Shown here in pieces: positions 6,753 to 14,323 of a DNA stretch of 16,922 nucleotides; the stretch's first letter is position 1, and each line of letters begins with the position of its first letter. The translations under genes and the position numbers were made by a program. Below the pieces are notes generated by a model. It was given only the letters and a program-made list of their open reading frames with translations. It was not told the DNA's origin and ran no database searches. This stretch comes from UBA668 sp049318165 (lineage in GTDB: Bacteria > Actinomycetota > Acidimicrobiia > Acidimicrobiales > Ilumatobacteraceae), in NCBI GenBank assembly GCA_049318165.1, contig JBMOGW010000051.1, positions 1-16,922 on the forward strand, in the 5' to 3' direction.

Positions 6753-7523
6753 TCAGACACCGAGGACGGCGTCGAGGCCGATCGTCAACCCGGGGTGTTC
6801 GGCGATGCGCTTGCACGCCAGCACCACTCCGGGCATGAAGCTGACGCGGTCGTAGCTGTCCTGACGAATGGTGAGCGTTTGCCCCTGCGCGCCCAACAGC
6901 ACCTCCTGGTGGGCCAGCATGCCGCGCATGCGGACGGCATGAAGATGGATGCCGGCCGGGCCGACTCCACCGCGCGAGCCGGGATACACCTCGTGCGTGG
7001 TCGGGTCGGCCGCCCACTGGTCCGAGGCCGCCGCCATGCGATGCGCGGTGGCGACCGCGGTGCCCGACGGCGCGTCGATCTTCTGGTCGTGGTGCAGTTC
7101 GATGATCTCCGCCGTCTCGAAGAACGGGGCGGCGAGCTCGGCGAAGCGCATCATCAACACGGCACTGATCGCGAAGTTCGCCGCGATCAGGCAGTTGCTG
7201 GACGTGAACGACGACCGGAACGTGTCGAGGTCGCCGTCGGTGAAGCCGGTGGTGCCCACCACGGCGTGGATGCCATGGGCGGCCAGCCACGGGAGCGTGG
7301 TGCGGCCGGCGTCGGCGATGGTGAAGTCGACCACGACGTCGCAGCCTGCGTCGGCCAGCGCGCTCAGGTCACCCGCGATCGTCAGTCCGTGGGTCTCACG
7401 GCCGGCAGCGCCGGGGTCGACCACGGCGACCAGCTCGAGCGCCGGGTCGGCAGCCACTGCGTCGCACACCGTGCTGCCCATGCGCCCACCGGCGCCCACC
7501 ACTCCGACTCGGATCTCGCTCAT
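6753..7523 (-). CDS. dapB: 4-hydroxy-tetrahydrodipicolinate reductase
   Basis: DapB reduces 4-hydroxy-tetrahydrodipicolinate with NAD(P)H in the lysine/meso-diaminopimelate pathway, which feeds peptidoglycan synthesis. The product has 256 residues, close to the usual length. The N-terminal Rossmann fold has VGVVGAGGRMGS (residues 6-17) and VVDFT. The catalytic and substrate block is ELHHDQK then IDAPSGTA (142-156), containing H144, H145 and K148. It is a cytoplasmic, normally tetrameric enzyme. ATG 7523 is preceded at 7 nt by TACCGT and has no Shine-Dalgarno site, so it can be made from its own leaderless transcript as well as by read-through from the peptidase gene, which ends 26 bp upstream. 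Confidence 0.97.
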   Translation of the reverse strand: MSEIRVGVVGAGGRMGSTVCDAVAADPALELVAVVDPGAAGRETHGLTIAGDLSALADAGCDVVVDFTIADAGRTTLPWLAAHGIHAVVGTTGFTDGDLDTFRSSFTSSNCLIAANFAISAVLMMRFAELAAPFFETAEIIELHHDQKIDAPSGTAVATAHRMAAASDQWAADPTTHEVYPGSRGGVGPAGIHLHAVRMRGMLAHQEVLLGAQGQTLTIRQDSYDRVSFMPGVVLACKRIAEHPGLTIGLDAVLGV

Positions 7524-7530
7524 CGCTGCG

Positions 7531-7536
7531 ACGGTA
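7531..7536 (-). promoter_or_regulatory. -10 element, leaderless start of dapB
   Basis: TACCGT on the minus strand lies 7 nt before the dapB ATG, inside the short gap after the peptidase gene. No good -35 is seen. Confidence 0.4.
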
Positions 7537-7549
7537 GTCCCCGGACCGG

Positions 7550-8776
7550 TCAGCGGCCCGGACCGACCGTGACGACGACGGGGTCGGCGGTCAGCACGTC
7601 GCGGATCACCGACGTGGCCGCCTGTTGGTCGACCGCGGCCCAGCGCGCCACCTGATCGTCGATGCTGCGCACCGCACCGGTGGTGATCAGCTGGCCAGCC
7701 GAGCGAGCCATGCGCGCACCGGTGTCCTCCAGGCCCATTTCGAACGAGCCGGTGAGATAACCCTTGGCGATCTCCAGCTCGTCGTCGGTGACGCCGTCGT
7801 CCACCAGGCGGCGCACTTCCTGCAGCAGCAGGCCGCGCACCTCGTCGGCGTGGTCGGCCTGCGTACCGGCGTACATCTGGAACACGCCGGCATCGGCGTA
7901 GGCGGACACCCCGGAGTACACCGAGTACGCCAGACCGCGCCGCTCGCGGATCTCCTCGAACAATCGGCTCGACAGACCACCACCGAGCACGTGGTTCACC
8001 ACGTCGAGTGCCTCGCGTCGAGGGTCGAGCCGGGGCAGCGCACGAGCGCCCATGACGATGTGCACCTGCTCGGTGTCGTCGTCGATGTGCAGATCGTCGC
8101 CCGTGCCGCCGGGCACGGACCGTGCGGGACGCTCGCCGCCGGGGGCCACTGCGCCGAACGCGGCGTCGACGAGCGACAACTGCTCGTCGTGGTCGAGCGG
8201 GCCGGCCACCGCCACCACCATGCAGCCGGCGCGGTAGTGCTGCTCGAAGAATGCCCGCACGTCGCCGGCGGTGATCGCCGTGACATGGGCACGGTCACCG
8301 GCGGGGTCGCGGCCGAGGGCATGGCCGTCGAACAACCGGGCGGCGAGCGCGCGATGAGCCACGTCGTCCGGCGCGTCGTCGTCCATCGCCAGTTCTTCCA
8401 GGATCACCTGACGTTCGGCGTCCACGTCGGCGTCGCGCAACGCGGGACGTGTCAACACGTCACCCAGCAGGGTGACGCCGAACTCGGCATGACGGGCCGG
8501 CAGCCGCGTGTAGTACGCGGTGTACTCCTTCGAGGTGAAGGCGTTGAAGTCGCCGCCGCGGCGGTCGACCCCACGGGCGAGGTCCTGCGCGGAACGGGAC
8601 TCGGTGCCCTTGAACAGCAGGTGTTCGAGGAAGTGACTGACGCCGCTGAGGTGCTCCGGCTCGTCACGCGAGCCGACGCCCACCCAGACGCCGGTGGCCA
8701 CCGACAGCGTGCCGGGCACGCGTTCGGTGGCCACCGTCAGTCCGGAGTCCAGTGTGGTGATCCGGAGATCGGTCAT
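7550..8776 (-). CDS. M16-family zinc metallopeptidase (PepR/insulinase-like)
   Basis: The product has 408 residues. The inverted zinc motif HxxEH is H48-F-L-E51-H52 (SHFLEHLLFKGT), and a third zinc ligand is expected in ERQVILEEL (E127 or E128), so the active half is intact. The C-terminal half carries the M16 substrate-binding signature SSRLFEEIRERRGLAYSVYS. There is no signal peptide, so it is probably cytoplasmic. The length and layout match the actinobacterial peptidases encoded just after pnp (called PepR in mycobacteria). The ATG at 8776 lies 12 bp after the pnp stop. The candidate Shine-Dalgarno GAGGG is only 3 nt away, so translation may depend on coupling to pnp. The physiological substrate is not known. 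Confidence 0.94.
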   Translation of the reverse strand: MTDLRITTLDSGLTVATERVPGTLSVATGVWVGVGSRDEPEHLSGVSHFLEHLLFKGTESRSAQDLARGVDRRGGDFNAFTSKEYTAYYTRLPARHAEFGVTLLGDVLTRPALRDADVDAERQVILEELAMDDDAPDDVAHRALAARLFDGHALGRDPAGDRAHVTAITAGDVRAFFEQHYRAGCMVVAVAGPLDHDEQLSLVDAAFGAVAPGGERPARSVPGGTGDDLHIDDDTEQVHIVMGARALPRLDPRREALDVVNHVLGGGLSSRLFEEIRERRGLAYSVYSGVSAYADAGVFQMYAGTQADHADEVRGLLLQEVRRLVDDGVTDDELEIAKGYLTGSFEMGLEDTGARMARSAGQLITTGAVRSIDDQVARWAAVDQQAATSVIRDVLTADPVVVTVGPGR

Positions 8777-8788
8777 GAACCCTCGAGG

Positions 8789-11272
8789 TCAGCGGTGACG
8801 ACGACGGCCACCGCGGTCGCCGCGGTCACCACGATCGTCACGGTCACTGGCCACCGGCTCGCCGCCGGGGCCGAGGTCGCCCAGCTCGCCGGCGAGCTCG
8901 GCATCGAACGCGTCGTCGAAGCTCACGGCCACGGCACCCTCGACGGCCTCGCCGCCACGGCTGCTGCCGCCACGGTCGCGGCCACCACGGTCACGGTCAC
9001 GACCACCACGGTCACGGTCGCGGCCACCACGGTCGCCACGGTCACGGTCGCCGCCACCGGACGACGCAGCGCCCTCCGGGATCACCGGGTTCCAGCTCTC
9101 GCCGGGGGTCAGACTGACCTTGCCCTTCTCGTCGATCTCCTCGACGATGACCTCGATCTCCTGACCGAGCTCGAGCACGTCCTCGACGTTGTTGATCCGC
9201 TTGCCCTTGCCGAGCTTGCTGATGTGCACCAGGCCGTCACGGCCCGGGAGGATGTTCACGAACGCACCGAACTTGGTCATGTTGACCACGCGGCCCTGGT
9301 AGCTCTTGCCGAGCTCGGCCAGCGGCGGCGACACGATGGCCATGATGCGGGCCTTCGCGTCCTCCATGCGCCACGCCTCGACGGCGCCGATGGTGACGAT
9401 GCCCTGGGCGCCGTCGTCGTCGACGGCGATGTCGGCGCCGGTCTCCTGGGTGATGGTGTTGATGACCTTGCCCTTCGGCCCGATCACCTCGCCGATCTTG
9501 TCCATCGGGATCGTGATCGTGATGATCTTCGGCGCGGTCTCGGCCACCTCGTCGCGCGCGGCGGCGAGGCAGGAGTTCATGTTGTCGAGGATCTGCGTGC
9601 GGGCTTCCTTCGCCTGGTCGAGCGCGGCGGCCAGCACGTCGGCGGGGATGCCGTCGATCTTGGTGTCGAGCTGCAGGGCGGTGATGGCGTCGGACGTGCC
9701 GGCCACCTTGAAGTCCATGTCGCCGAACGCGTCCTCGGCACCGAGGATGTCGGTGAGGGTGGTGTACTTGCCCTCGGCGTAGACGAGACCCATGGCGATA
9801 CCGGCCACGGCCGCACGCACCGGCACGCCGGCGTCCATGAGGGCCAGCGAGCCCGAGCAGACCGACGCCATCGACGTCGAGCCGTTGGAGGCCAGCACCT
9901 CGGCCACGAGGCGGAGCGTGTAGTTGAACTGCTCGCGGTCCGGCAGCACCGGCAGCAGCGCACGGGCGGCGAGCGCACCGTGGCCGATCTCGCGGCGCTT
10001 CGGCGAACCGACGCGGCCGGTCTCGCCGTTGGCCCACGGGGCCATGTTGTAGTGGAACAGGAAGTACTTGTTGGTCTCCGGGCCGAGCGTGTCGAGCAGC
10101 TGGTTCATGCGCGGCATGGCCATGGTGACGACGTTCATCACCTGGGTCTCGCCACGCTGGAACAGGCCGGTGCCGTGCGCAGTGGGCAGGACGCCCACTT
10201 CGCTGCTCAGCGGACGCAGGTCGCGCGGGCCACGGCCGTCGATGCGCTTGCCCTCTTCGACGATCCGCTTGCGGACGAGCTTCTTGGTGAGGCTGCGAAC
10301 GGCCTCCTTCACCTCACGCTCGCGACCGGCGAACTCGGCGCCCTCGGCGCACAGCGTGGCGACCGCATGGGCGGCCACGGCGTCGGTGGCGGCGTTGCGC
10401 TCGGCCTTGCCGGCGATGGCGACGGCCTTCGACAGCTCCGGCGTGGCGATCGGCTCGACGGCCGAGAACACCTCGGGGGCGTAGTCGACGCTGACGGTGT
10501 ACTCCATCGGCACGATCGGGCCCTTCGCGGCGACGACGGCGGCGACGAGTTCCTTCTGGAGGGCGATGCTCTCCTTGATCCAGGTCTTGCTGGCCTCGAG
10601 GCCACCGGCGAGGGCCGCTTCGTCGACCTTCGGGGCGCCGTCGGCGTAGTAGTCGAAGCTCTTGGTGGTGCCACCGGCCTCGACCATCATGATGGCGACG
10701 TCGCCGTTGTCCAGCTGACGGCCGGCCACGACGAGCTCGAAGGTGCTCTCGTCGCCCTGCTCGTAGGTGGGGTGGGGGATCCACTCGCCGCTCTGGCTGT
10801 AGGCGACGCGGACGGCGCCGATCGGGCCGTCGAACGGGATGCCGCTGAGCATCAGCGACGCCGAGGCGGCGTTGATGGACAGCACGTCGTGCGGGTTGGC
10901 CATGTCGGCGCCGATGATCGTGAGGACCACCTGCACCTCGTTGCGGAAGCCGTCCGGGAACGCCGGGCGGAGCGGGCGGTCGGTCAGACGGCAGGTGAGG
11001 ATGGCGTCCTCGGTGGGACGGCCCTCACGACGGAAGAACGAGCCGGGGATCTTGCCCGCGGCGTACGCGCGCTCTTCGACGTCGATGGTCAGGGGGAAGA
11101 AGTCCGCACCGGGGCGGGCTTCCTTTGCGGCGTTCGCAGTGGCCAGCACCGTGGTGCGACCGAGGGTCGCGACGACGGCGCCCATGCTCTGCTGGGCCAG
11201 CTTCCCGGTCTCGAAGGACAGGGTCTTGTCGGTCCCGGACACGGGTGCCGACACTCGGATGGCGTCTGCCAT
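8789..11272 (-). CDS. pnp: Polyribonucleotide nucleotidyltransferase (PNPase)
   Basis: PNPase degrades RNA phosphorolytically from the 3' end. The product has 827 residues: two RNase PH-like cores (the first with SFFRREGRPTEDAILTCRL near 78-96, the second with GRGPRDLRPL and GLFQRGETQ), a KH domain (about 586-650, GPKGK at 598-602) and an S1 domain (about 655-722, GAFVNILPGRDGLVHISKL). Residues 739-827 form an unusual tail of RDRGG/DRGD repeats split by an acidic segment, ending GGRRRHR. ATG 11272 is fixed by AAAGGAG at 11279-11285 with a 6-nt spacer. It follows rpsO, as in most bacteria. A longer open frame to 11344 has no support. Confidence 0.98.
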   Translation of the reverse strand: MADAIRVSAPVSGTDKTLSFETGKLAQQSMGAVVATLGRTTVLATANAAKEARPGADFFPLTIDVEERAYAAGKIPGSFFRREGRPTEDAILTCRLTDRPLRPAFPDGFRNEVQVVLTIIGADMANPHDVLSINAASASLMLSGIPFDGPIGAVRVAYSQSGEWIPHPTYEQGDESTFELVVAGRQLDNGDVAIMMVEAGGTTKSFDYYADGAPKVDEAALAGGLEASKTWIKESIALQKELVAAVVAAKGPIVPMEYTVSVDYAPEVFSAVEPIATPELSKAVAIAGKAERNAATDAVAAHAVATLCAEGAEFAGREREVKEAVRSLTKKLVRKRIVEEGKRIDGRGPRDLRPLSSEVGVLPTAHGTGLFQRGETQVMNVVTMAMPRMNQLLDTLGPETNKYFLFHYNMAPWANGETGRVGSPKRREIGHGALAARALLPVLPDREQFNYTLRLVAEVLASNGSTSMASVCSGSLALMDAGVPVRAAVAGIAMGLVYAEGKYTTLTDILGAEDAFGDMDFKVAGTSDAITALQLDTKIDGIPADVLAAALDQAKEARTQILDNMNSCLAAARDEVAETAPKIITITIPMDKIGEVIGPKGKVINTITQETGADIAVDDDGAQGIVTIGAVEAWRMEDAKARIMAIVSPPLAELGKSYQGRVVNMTKFGAFVNILPGRDGLVHISKLGKGKRINNVEDVLELGQEIEVIVEEIDEKGKVSLTPGESWNPVIPEGAASSGGGDRDRGDRGGRDRDRGGRDRDRGGRDRGGSSRGGEAVEGAVAVSFDDAFDAELAGELGDLGPGGEPVASDRDDRGDRGDRGGRRRHR
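8966..9060 (-). repeat. Short tandem repeats encoding the RDRGG tail of PNPase
   Basis: Near-identical units built on CCACCACGGTCACGGTC (plus strand) recur with codon-length phasing and encode GGRDRDRGG-type repeats. A second, shorter group lies at about 8796-8850. They are in frame and within pnp. Copy number could vary by slippage. Confidence 0.7.
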
Positions 11273-11470
11273 GACGAGCTCCTTTCGACCGCGCGCACCT
11301 GCGCACGGCATTCGGAGCGGGGGCCGGTTCCCAGTCGTCAACACCGACTCGGATGCTCACCGGTGACCCGGGAACAGATTCGGTGCTCGCGACTGACAAC
11401 CGATCCAGTGACCCGCTCGGTTGATGTTTCGTGCCAGCGTACCAGCGAAGTTGCTTCCGGACGCGGCAAC

Positions 11471-11492
11471 GGGCCGGCCCGAGGGCCGACCC
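11471..11492 (-). other. Strong RNA hairpin in the rpsO-pnp spacer
   Basis: GGGCCGGCCC-GA-GGGCCGACCC folds into a 10-bp stem with one G-U pair; with a sterically allowed loop it is 8 bp plus a 6-nt loop. No U-tract follows in the direction of transcription, so it is more likely a processing or stability element than an intrinsic terminator. In E. coli an RNase III-cleaved stem in the pnp leader mediates PNPase autocontrol; an equivalent role here is inference. The rest of the spacer (11273-11528) shows no clear promoter. Confidence 0.5.
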
Positions 11493-11528
11493 GTCACGAG
11501 TTCGAGGTGAACGTCGAGTGTGGTTCGC

Positions 11529-11792
11529 TCAGCGGCGCAGGCCGTTGGCGGCGACGATCGCGCGGTAGCGCTCGATGTCGATGTTCTTCACGTAGTCGAG
11601 CATGCGGCGACGGCGACCGACCAGCTTCAGCAGGCCACGACGGCTGTGGTGGTCCTTCTTGTGGGTCTTGAAGTGCTCGGTGAGGTGGTTGATGCGTGCG
11701 GTGAGCAGCGCGATCTGCACCTCGGGCGAACCGGTGTCGGTGTCGCTCAGCTTGTGCGCGTCGATGATCTCGTTCTTGGGCGCCAGGGCCAT
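11529..11792 (-). CDS. rpsO: 30S ribosomal protein S15
   Basis: S15 binds 16S rRNA early in assembly of the small-subunit platform. The product has 87 residues, the usual length is 88-89, and it is recognisable throughout: MALAPKNEIIDAHKLSDTDT, GSPEVQIALLTARINHLTEH, KDHHSRRGLLKLVGRRRRML, DYVKNIDIERYRAIVAANGL. ATG 11792 is chosen because the family begins here and GGGAAGG lies 8 nt upstream. It is the first gene of the rpsO-pnp-peptidase-dapB run. Its promoter faces the divergent ABC cassette. Confidence 0.98.
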   Translation of the reverse strand: MALAPKNEIIDAHKLSDTDTGSPEVQIALLTARINHLTEHFKTHKKDHHSRRGLLKLVGRRRRMLDYVKNIDIERYRAIVAANGLRR

Positions 11793-11826
11793 GATGAGTG
11801 CCTTCCCTTTGGTGACGGAGGTCGCG

Positions 11827-11843
11827 TGCGGCGGTGTGCCGCA
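11827..11843 (-). promoter_or_regulatory. rpsO leader hairpin
   Basis: TGCGGC pairs with GCCGCA across a 5-nt loop, extended by two further GC pairs beyond one mismatch (11824-11846). It lies 35-50 nt before the rpsO ATG, in the leader where S15 autoregulatory RNA structures occur in other bacteria. The match is positional only. Confidence 0.35.
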
Positions 11844-11880
11844 GGCATCCGACGGAGGTGAGGCCCCGACGGACCCCGCC

Positions 11881-11936
11881 AGGCTAACAGCGCTCCACCC
11901 GGTTCCACCCGGGCGGGCGGAGTGTGGTCGTACACT
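11881..11936. promoter_or_regulatory. Divergent promoter region between rpsO and the ABC cassette
   Basis: The minus strand has TAGCCT (11881-11886) as a likely rpsO -10. The plus strand has TACACT (11931-11936), 7 nt before the ABC ATPase start. Neither has a good -35. Between them lie a 9-bp direct repeat, TCCACCCGG at 11894-11902 and 11904-11912 (10-bp period, same helix face), and an imperfect inverted repeat CTCCACCCG/CGGGCGGAG (11893-11901 and 11914-11922, 8 of 9). This is a candidate activator or repressor site. Confidence 0.45.
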
Positions 11937-11943
11937 CGCCCCG

Positions 11944-12699
11944 GTGAGCCGGATCGTCGTGCGGGACCTGACCAAGGCGTACGCCGAACTGCCCGTCATC
12001 GACCCGCTGACGCTCGACATCGAGTCCGGCTCGTTCGTCAGCATCATCGGCCCGTCGGGGTGCGGCAAGACCACCCTGCTGCGCATCATCGCCGGGCTCG
12101 AGCCGGCGGGCGCCGGCACGGTGGAACTCGACGGCACGCCACCCGCCGAGGCGCGCAGCCGCAAGCGGGTGGCGATGGTGCCCCAGGCACCCGGGCTGCT
12201 CCCGTGGCGCACCGTGCGTGCCAATGCCCGCCTGTTGCTCGACGTGAACACCGGCGCCAACCCCACCGACACCGACGACCCCGACGCACTGCTGCGCGAG
12301 GTGGGCCTCGGGGACTTCCTCGACGCCTACCCGCACGAGCTGTCGGGTGGCATGCAGCAGCGCGTCGCGCTGGTGCGTGCCCTCGCGCTGCACGCCCCGC
12401 TCCTGGTGATGGACGAGCCGTTCGCCGCGCTCGACGAGATCACGCGCGCCGAGATGCGCCTGCTGCTCACCCGCCTGGTGGAGGGGCGCGGCGCCACGGT
12501 GTTGTTCATCACGCACAGCATCGCCGAGGCGGTCGCGTTGAGCGACCGGGTGCTCGTGTCGAGCAGTCGGCCGAGCCGCGTGGTGGCCGACATCGAGGTG
12601 GACCTGCCGCGCCCCCGGGGCGCCGATGTGGAGGACGAGCCGCGGTTCATCGAGCTCTGCGCCCGCGTGCGCCATGCCCTGCACGGGGGCCGCGCGTGA
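11944..12699 (+). CDS. ABC transporter ATP-binding protein (nitrate/sulfonate/thiamine-precursor class)
   Basis: The product has 251 residues with a complete nucleotide-binding domain: Walker A GPSGCGKT (36-43), Q-loop Q81 (VPQAPGLLPW), signature LSGGMQQR (133-140), Walker B LLVMDEPF (153-160), D-loop and switch His191 (FITHSIAEAV). The GLLPWRTV segment and ITHSIAEAVALSDRV are typical of the SsuB/TauB/ThiZ-like class, which partners with NMT1/THI5-type binding proteins like the one encoded downstream. GTG 11944 is chosen because TACACT sits 7 nt before it; longer reading into rpsO is rejected. The stop overlaps the permease start by 4 bp (GTGA). It powers import at the cytoplasmic face. The substrate is unknown. 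Confidence 0.93.
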   Translation: MSRIVVRDLTKAYAELPVIDPLTLDIESGSFVSIIGPSGCGKTTLLRIIAGLEPAGAGTVELDGTPPAEARSRKRVAMVPQAPGLLPWRTVRANARLLLDVNTGANPTDTDDPDALLREVGLGDFLDAYPHELSGGMQQRVALVRALALHAPLLVMDEPFAALDEITRAEMRLLLTRLVEGRGATVLFITHSIAEAVALSDRVLVSSSRPSRVVADIEVDLPRPRGADVEDEPRFIELCARVRHALHGGRA

Positions 12700-13460
12700 A
12701 CAAGCGGCTGCTCGCGCCGATCATCGGCATCCTCGCCTTTCTCGGGCTCTGGGAGCTGCTGGTCCGCGCCAACGATGTCCGGCCGTTCATCCTGCGTGCG
12801 CCGTCGGGCATCGTCCGCTACCTGCTCGACAACGCCGCGGCGTACGCGTCCGCTGCGTGGGTGACGGCCTACCACGCGCTCGGCGGGCTGCTGATCGCGT
12901 TGCTCGTCGCCCTGGTCGTCGGCTCCGCGATGGCGGCCTCCGAGTTCCTCGAGCACGCCACCGGCCCGGTGCTCACCCTCCTGCAGGTCACCCCGTTCGT
13001 CGCCTACATCGGCTCGGTGGTGTTGTGGCTGGGGTCGGGCACTCCCCCGGTGCTGTTCATCACCGGCCTGGTGTGCATGCCGGCCTTCGCCTTCGCCACG
13101 GTCGACGGCATGCGCGGCGCCGACCCGGCCACACGCGAGTTGCTCGCCTCGGTCGACGCCTCTCGATGGGAGGTGTTGTGGCGGCTGCGTCTGCCGTCCG
13201 CCCTGCCCGCGCTGTTCACGGCCGCCCGTTACAACGTGGGCCTCGCCCTCATCGCCGCCTACCTGGTGGAGGGCGGCAACTTCGCGAACCGCGGCCTCGG
13301 GGCCATCGGCAAGCGCGCCGCCGCGCTGAACGAGGGCGATGCGCTGTGGGCGGCGATCTTCTCGATGGCGCTGCTCGGCACCATCTTCCTGGTGCTGATC
13401 TCGCTGCTGCAGCGGGTGGTGCTGCGCTGGCACGTGTCGCAGCGCACCGCCCGGACCTGA
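12696..13460 (+). CDS. ABC transporter permease (SsuC/TauC/ThiX class)
   Basis: The product has 254 residues and about six hydrophobic segments (near 5-23, 61-82, 92-113, 117-136, 178-193 and 219-243). The EAA-like cytoplasmic loop that docks with the ATPase is visible at 148-182 (ELLASVDASRWEVLWRLRLP then SALPALFTAARYNVG). The start GTG overlaps the ATPase stop, so translation is coupled. Layout and length match binding-protein-dependent transport permeases for sulfonates, nitrate, riboflavin or pyrimidine precursors. One permease gene implies a homodimer in the membrane. Confidence 0.92.
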   Translation: MNKRLLAPIIGILAFLGLWELLVRANDVRPFILRAPSGIVRYLLDNAAAYASAAWVTAYHALGGLLIALLVALVVGSAMAASEFLEHATGPVLTLLQVTPFVAYIGSVVLWLGSGTPPVLFITGLVCMPAFAFATVDGMRGADPATRELLASVDASRWEVLWRLRLPSALPALFTAARYNVGLALIAAYLVEGGNFANRGLGAIGKRAAALNEGDALWAAIFSMALLGTIFLVLISLLQRVVLRWHVSQRTART

Positions 13461-13482
13461 CCCGCCGCGGCGATCGTTCGCT

Positions 13483-13512
13483 CTGACTCGGCGGACGTCG
13501 ACCGGGTACCGT
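13483..13512 (+). promoter_or_regulatory. Internal leaderless promoter before the chorismate mutase fusion
   Basis: CTGACT (13483-13488), an 18-nt spacer and TACCGT (13507-13512) lie 8 nt before ATG 13521. The 60-bp gap after the permease, with no Shine-Dalgarno site, fits an independent transcript. Confidence 0.45.
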
Positions 13513-13520
13513 GCAGGCCG

Positions 13521-14312
13521 ATGGCAGATCCCACTCCCGACCTCGCCGACCTGCGCGCCCGCATCGACCAGCTCGACGCTGCCTTGATCGCCGTCGTCGC
13601 CGAGCGGCTCGCAGTGTGCCGCGAGGTGGCCGCGGTCAAGCAGCACGCCGACGCGCCCGTCATCCAGCCGGCCCGTGTGCGCGACGTCGTCACCTCTCGC
13701 CGCAAGCAGGCCATCGAGGCGGGTGTCGATGCCGACTTCGCCGAACAGCTGTTCCGGGTGCTGCTCACCGAGACGCACCGCATCGAGGTGGCCGGCCACC
13801 GACCCGACCCGGCCCCCGACAAGCAGCCGGCGGGCAACGGCACGTCCGGGCTCGACACGGTCGCGAGTCGCGTCGATCACGTCGTCGTCGCGGTGCCCGA
13901 TCTCACCGCCGCCACCGCGTCGCTGGTCGGCCGGTTCGGGTTCCACGAGGTGCCGCTCGCCGAGCCGCACGTGGGCATGGCGGCCGTCGCCGCCGGCGGC
14001 GTGACGTTCGTGCTGGTGAGCCCGGACGCCTCGCCGGCCGTCGCCCACTACGTCGCCGACCACGGCGGCGGTGTGCAGCACGTGGCCCTCGAGGTGCTCA
14101 ATGCCGGGTACGCCCGGGCGTGCCTGGCCGACGCAGGCGCCGAACTGCTGACCGAGGTGGTGGTGGACGACGACGGCCACGAGCAGTTCTTCGCCGCCGA
14201 CGATCCGTCCACCGGCGTACAGCTCGGCTTCATCTCGCGCACCGGCCACCGGGTGGGGGTCGGCTCGGCGAACGTGCTCGCGCTCTTCGACGCGCTCGAC
14301 CACCCTGAGTAG
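13521..14312 (+). CDS. Chorismate mutase (AroQ type) fused to an HPPD-like VOC domain
   Basis: The product has 263 residues. Residues 8-90 are an AroQ helical domain: LRARIDQLDAALIAVVAERL aligns R12 and R29, and AAVK aligns K40, with E. coli R11, R28 and K39. The usual RE pair appears as R52-V53, and a Glu seems to replace Gln88. After a Pro/Gly-rich linker (93-113), residues 118-242 form a two-module VOC fold most like the N-terminal half of 4-hydroxyphenylpyruvate dioxygenase (VDHVVVAVPDL, VTFVLVSP, VQHVALEV, VQLGFIS). H120 and H187 fit metal ligands. The expected Glu in the last strand is not seen (G236/S239), so catalysis by this half is doubtful. It sits between transporter genes, suggesting aromatic or cofactor-precursor chemistry linked to the imported compound. 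The exact function is unknown. Confidence 0.8.
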   Translation: MADPTPDLADLRARIDQLDAALIAVVAERLAVCREVAAVKQHADAPVIQPARVRDVVTSRRKQAIEAGVDADFAEQLFRVLLTETHRIEVAGHRPDPAPDKQPAGNGTSGLDTVASRVDHVVVAVPDLTAATASLVGRFGFHEVPLAEPHVGMAAVAAGGVTFVLVSPDASPAVAHYVADHGGGVQHVALEVLNAGYARACLADAGAELLTEVVVDDDGHEQFFAADDPSTGVQLGFISRTGHRVGVGSANVLALFDALDHPE

Positions 14313-14315
14313 GCT
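14286..14315 (+). promoter_or_regulatory. Possible internal promoter before the binding-protein gene
   Basis: TTCGAC (14286-14291), an 18-nt spacer and TAGGCT (14310-14315) lie 8 nt before ATG 14324. The -10 overlaps the TAG stop of the preceding gene. A separate strong transcript for a binding protein would be usual, but the -35 is weak. Confidence 0.35.
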
Positions 14316-14323
14316 CGGTCCCC

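Noticed and set aside
8966..9060. Repeats resembling a CRISPR-like or minisatellite array
   Set aside because: Units are too short, have no spacers and are in frame within pnp, encoding the Arg/Gly tail.
7625..11671. Very long plus-strand open frame (1348 codons) opposite the peptidase and pnp genes
   Set aside because: It is antisense to two certain genes. Its composition (runs of Val, His, Gly, Arg) is what GC-rich coding DNA gives in the mirror frame, and it has no start signals or known motifs.
13511..14308. Overlapping plus-strand open frame inside the chorismate mutase fusion gene
   Set aside because: It is a +1 shadow frame with Arg/Ala/Gly-rich noise. The other frame contains the AroQ and VOC motifs.
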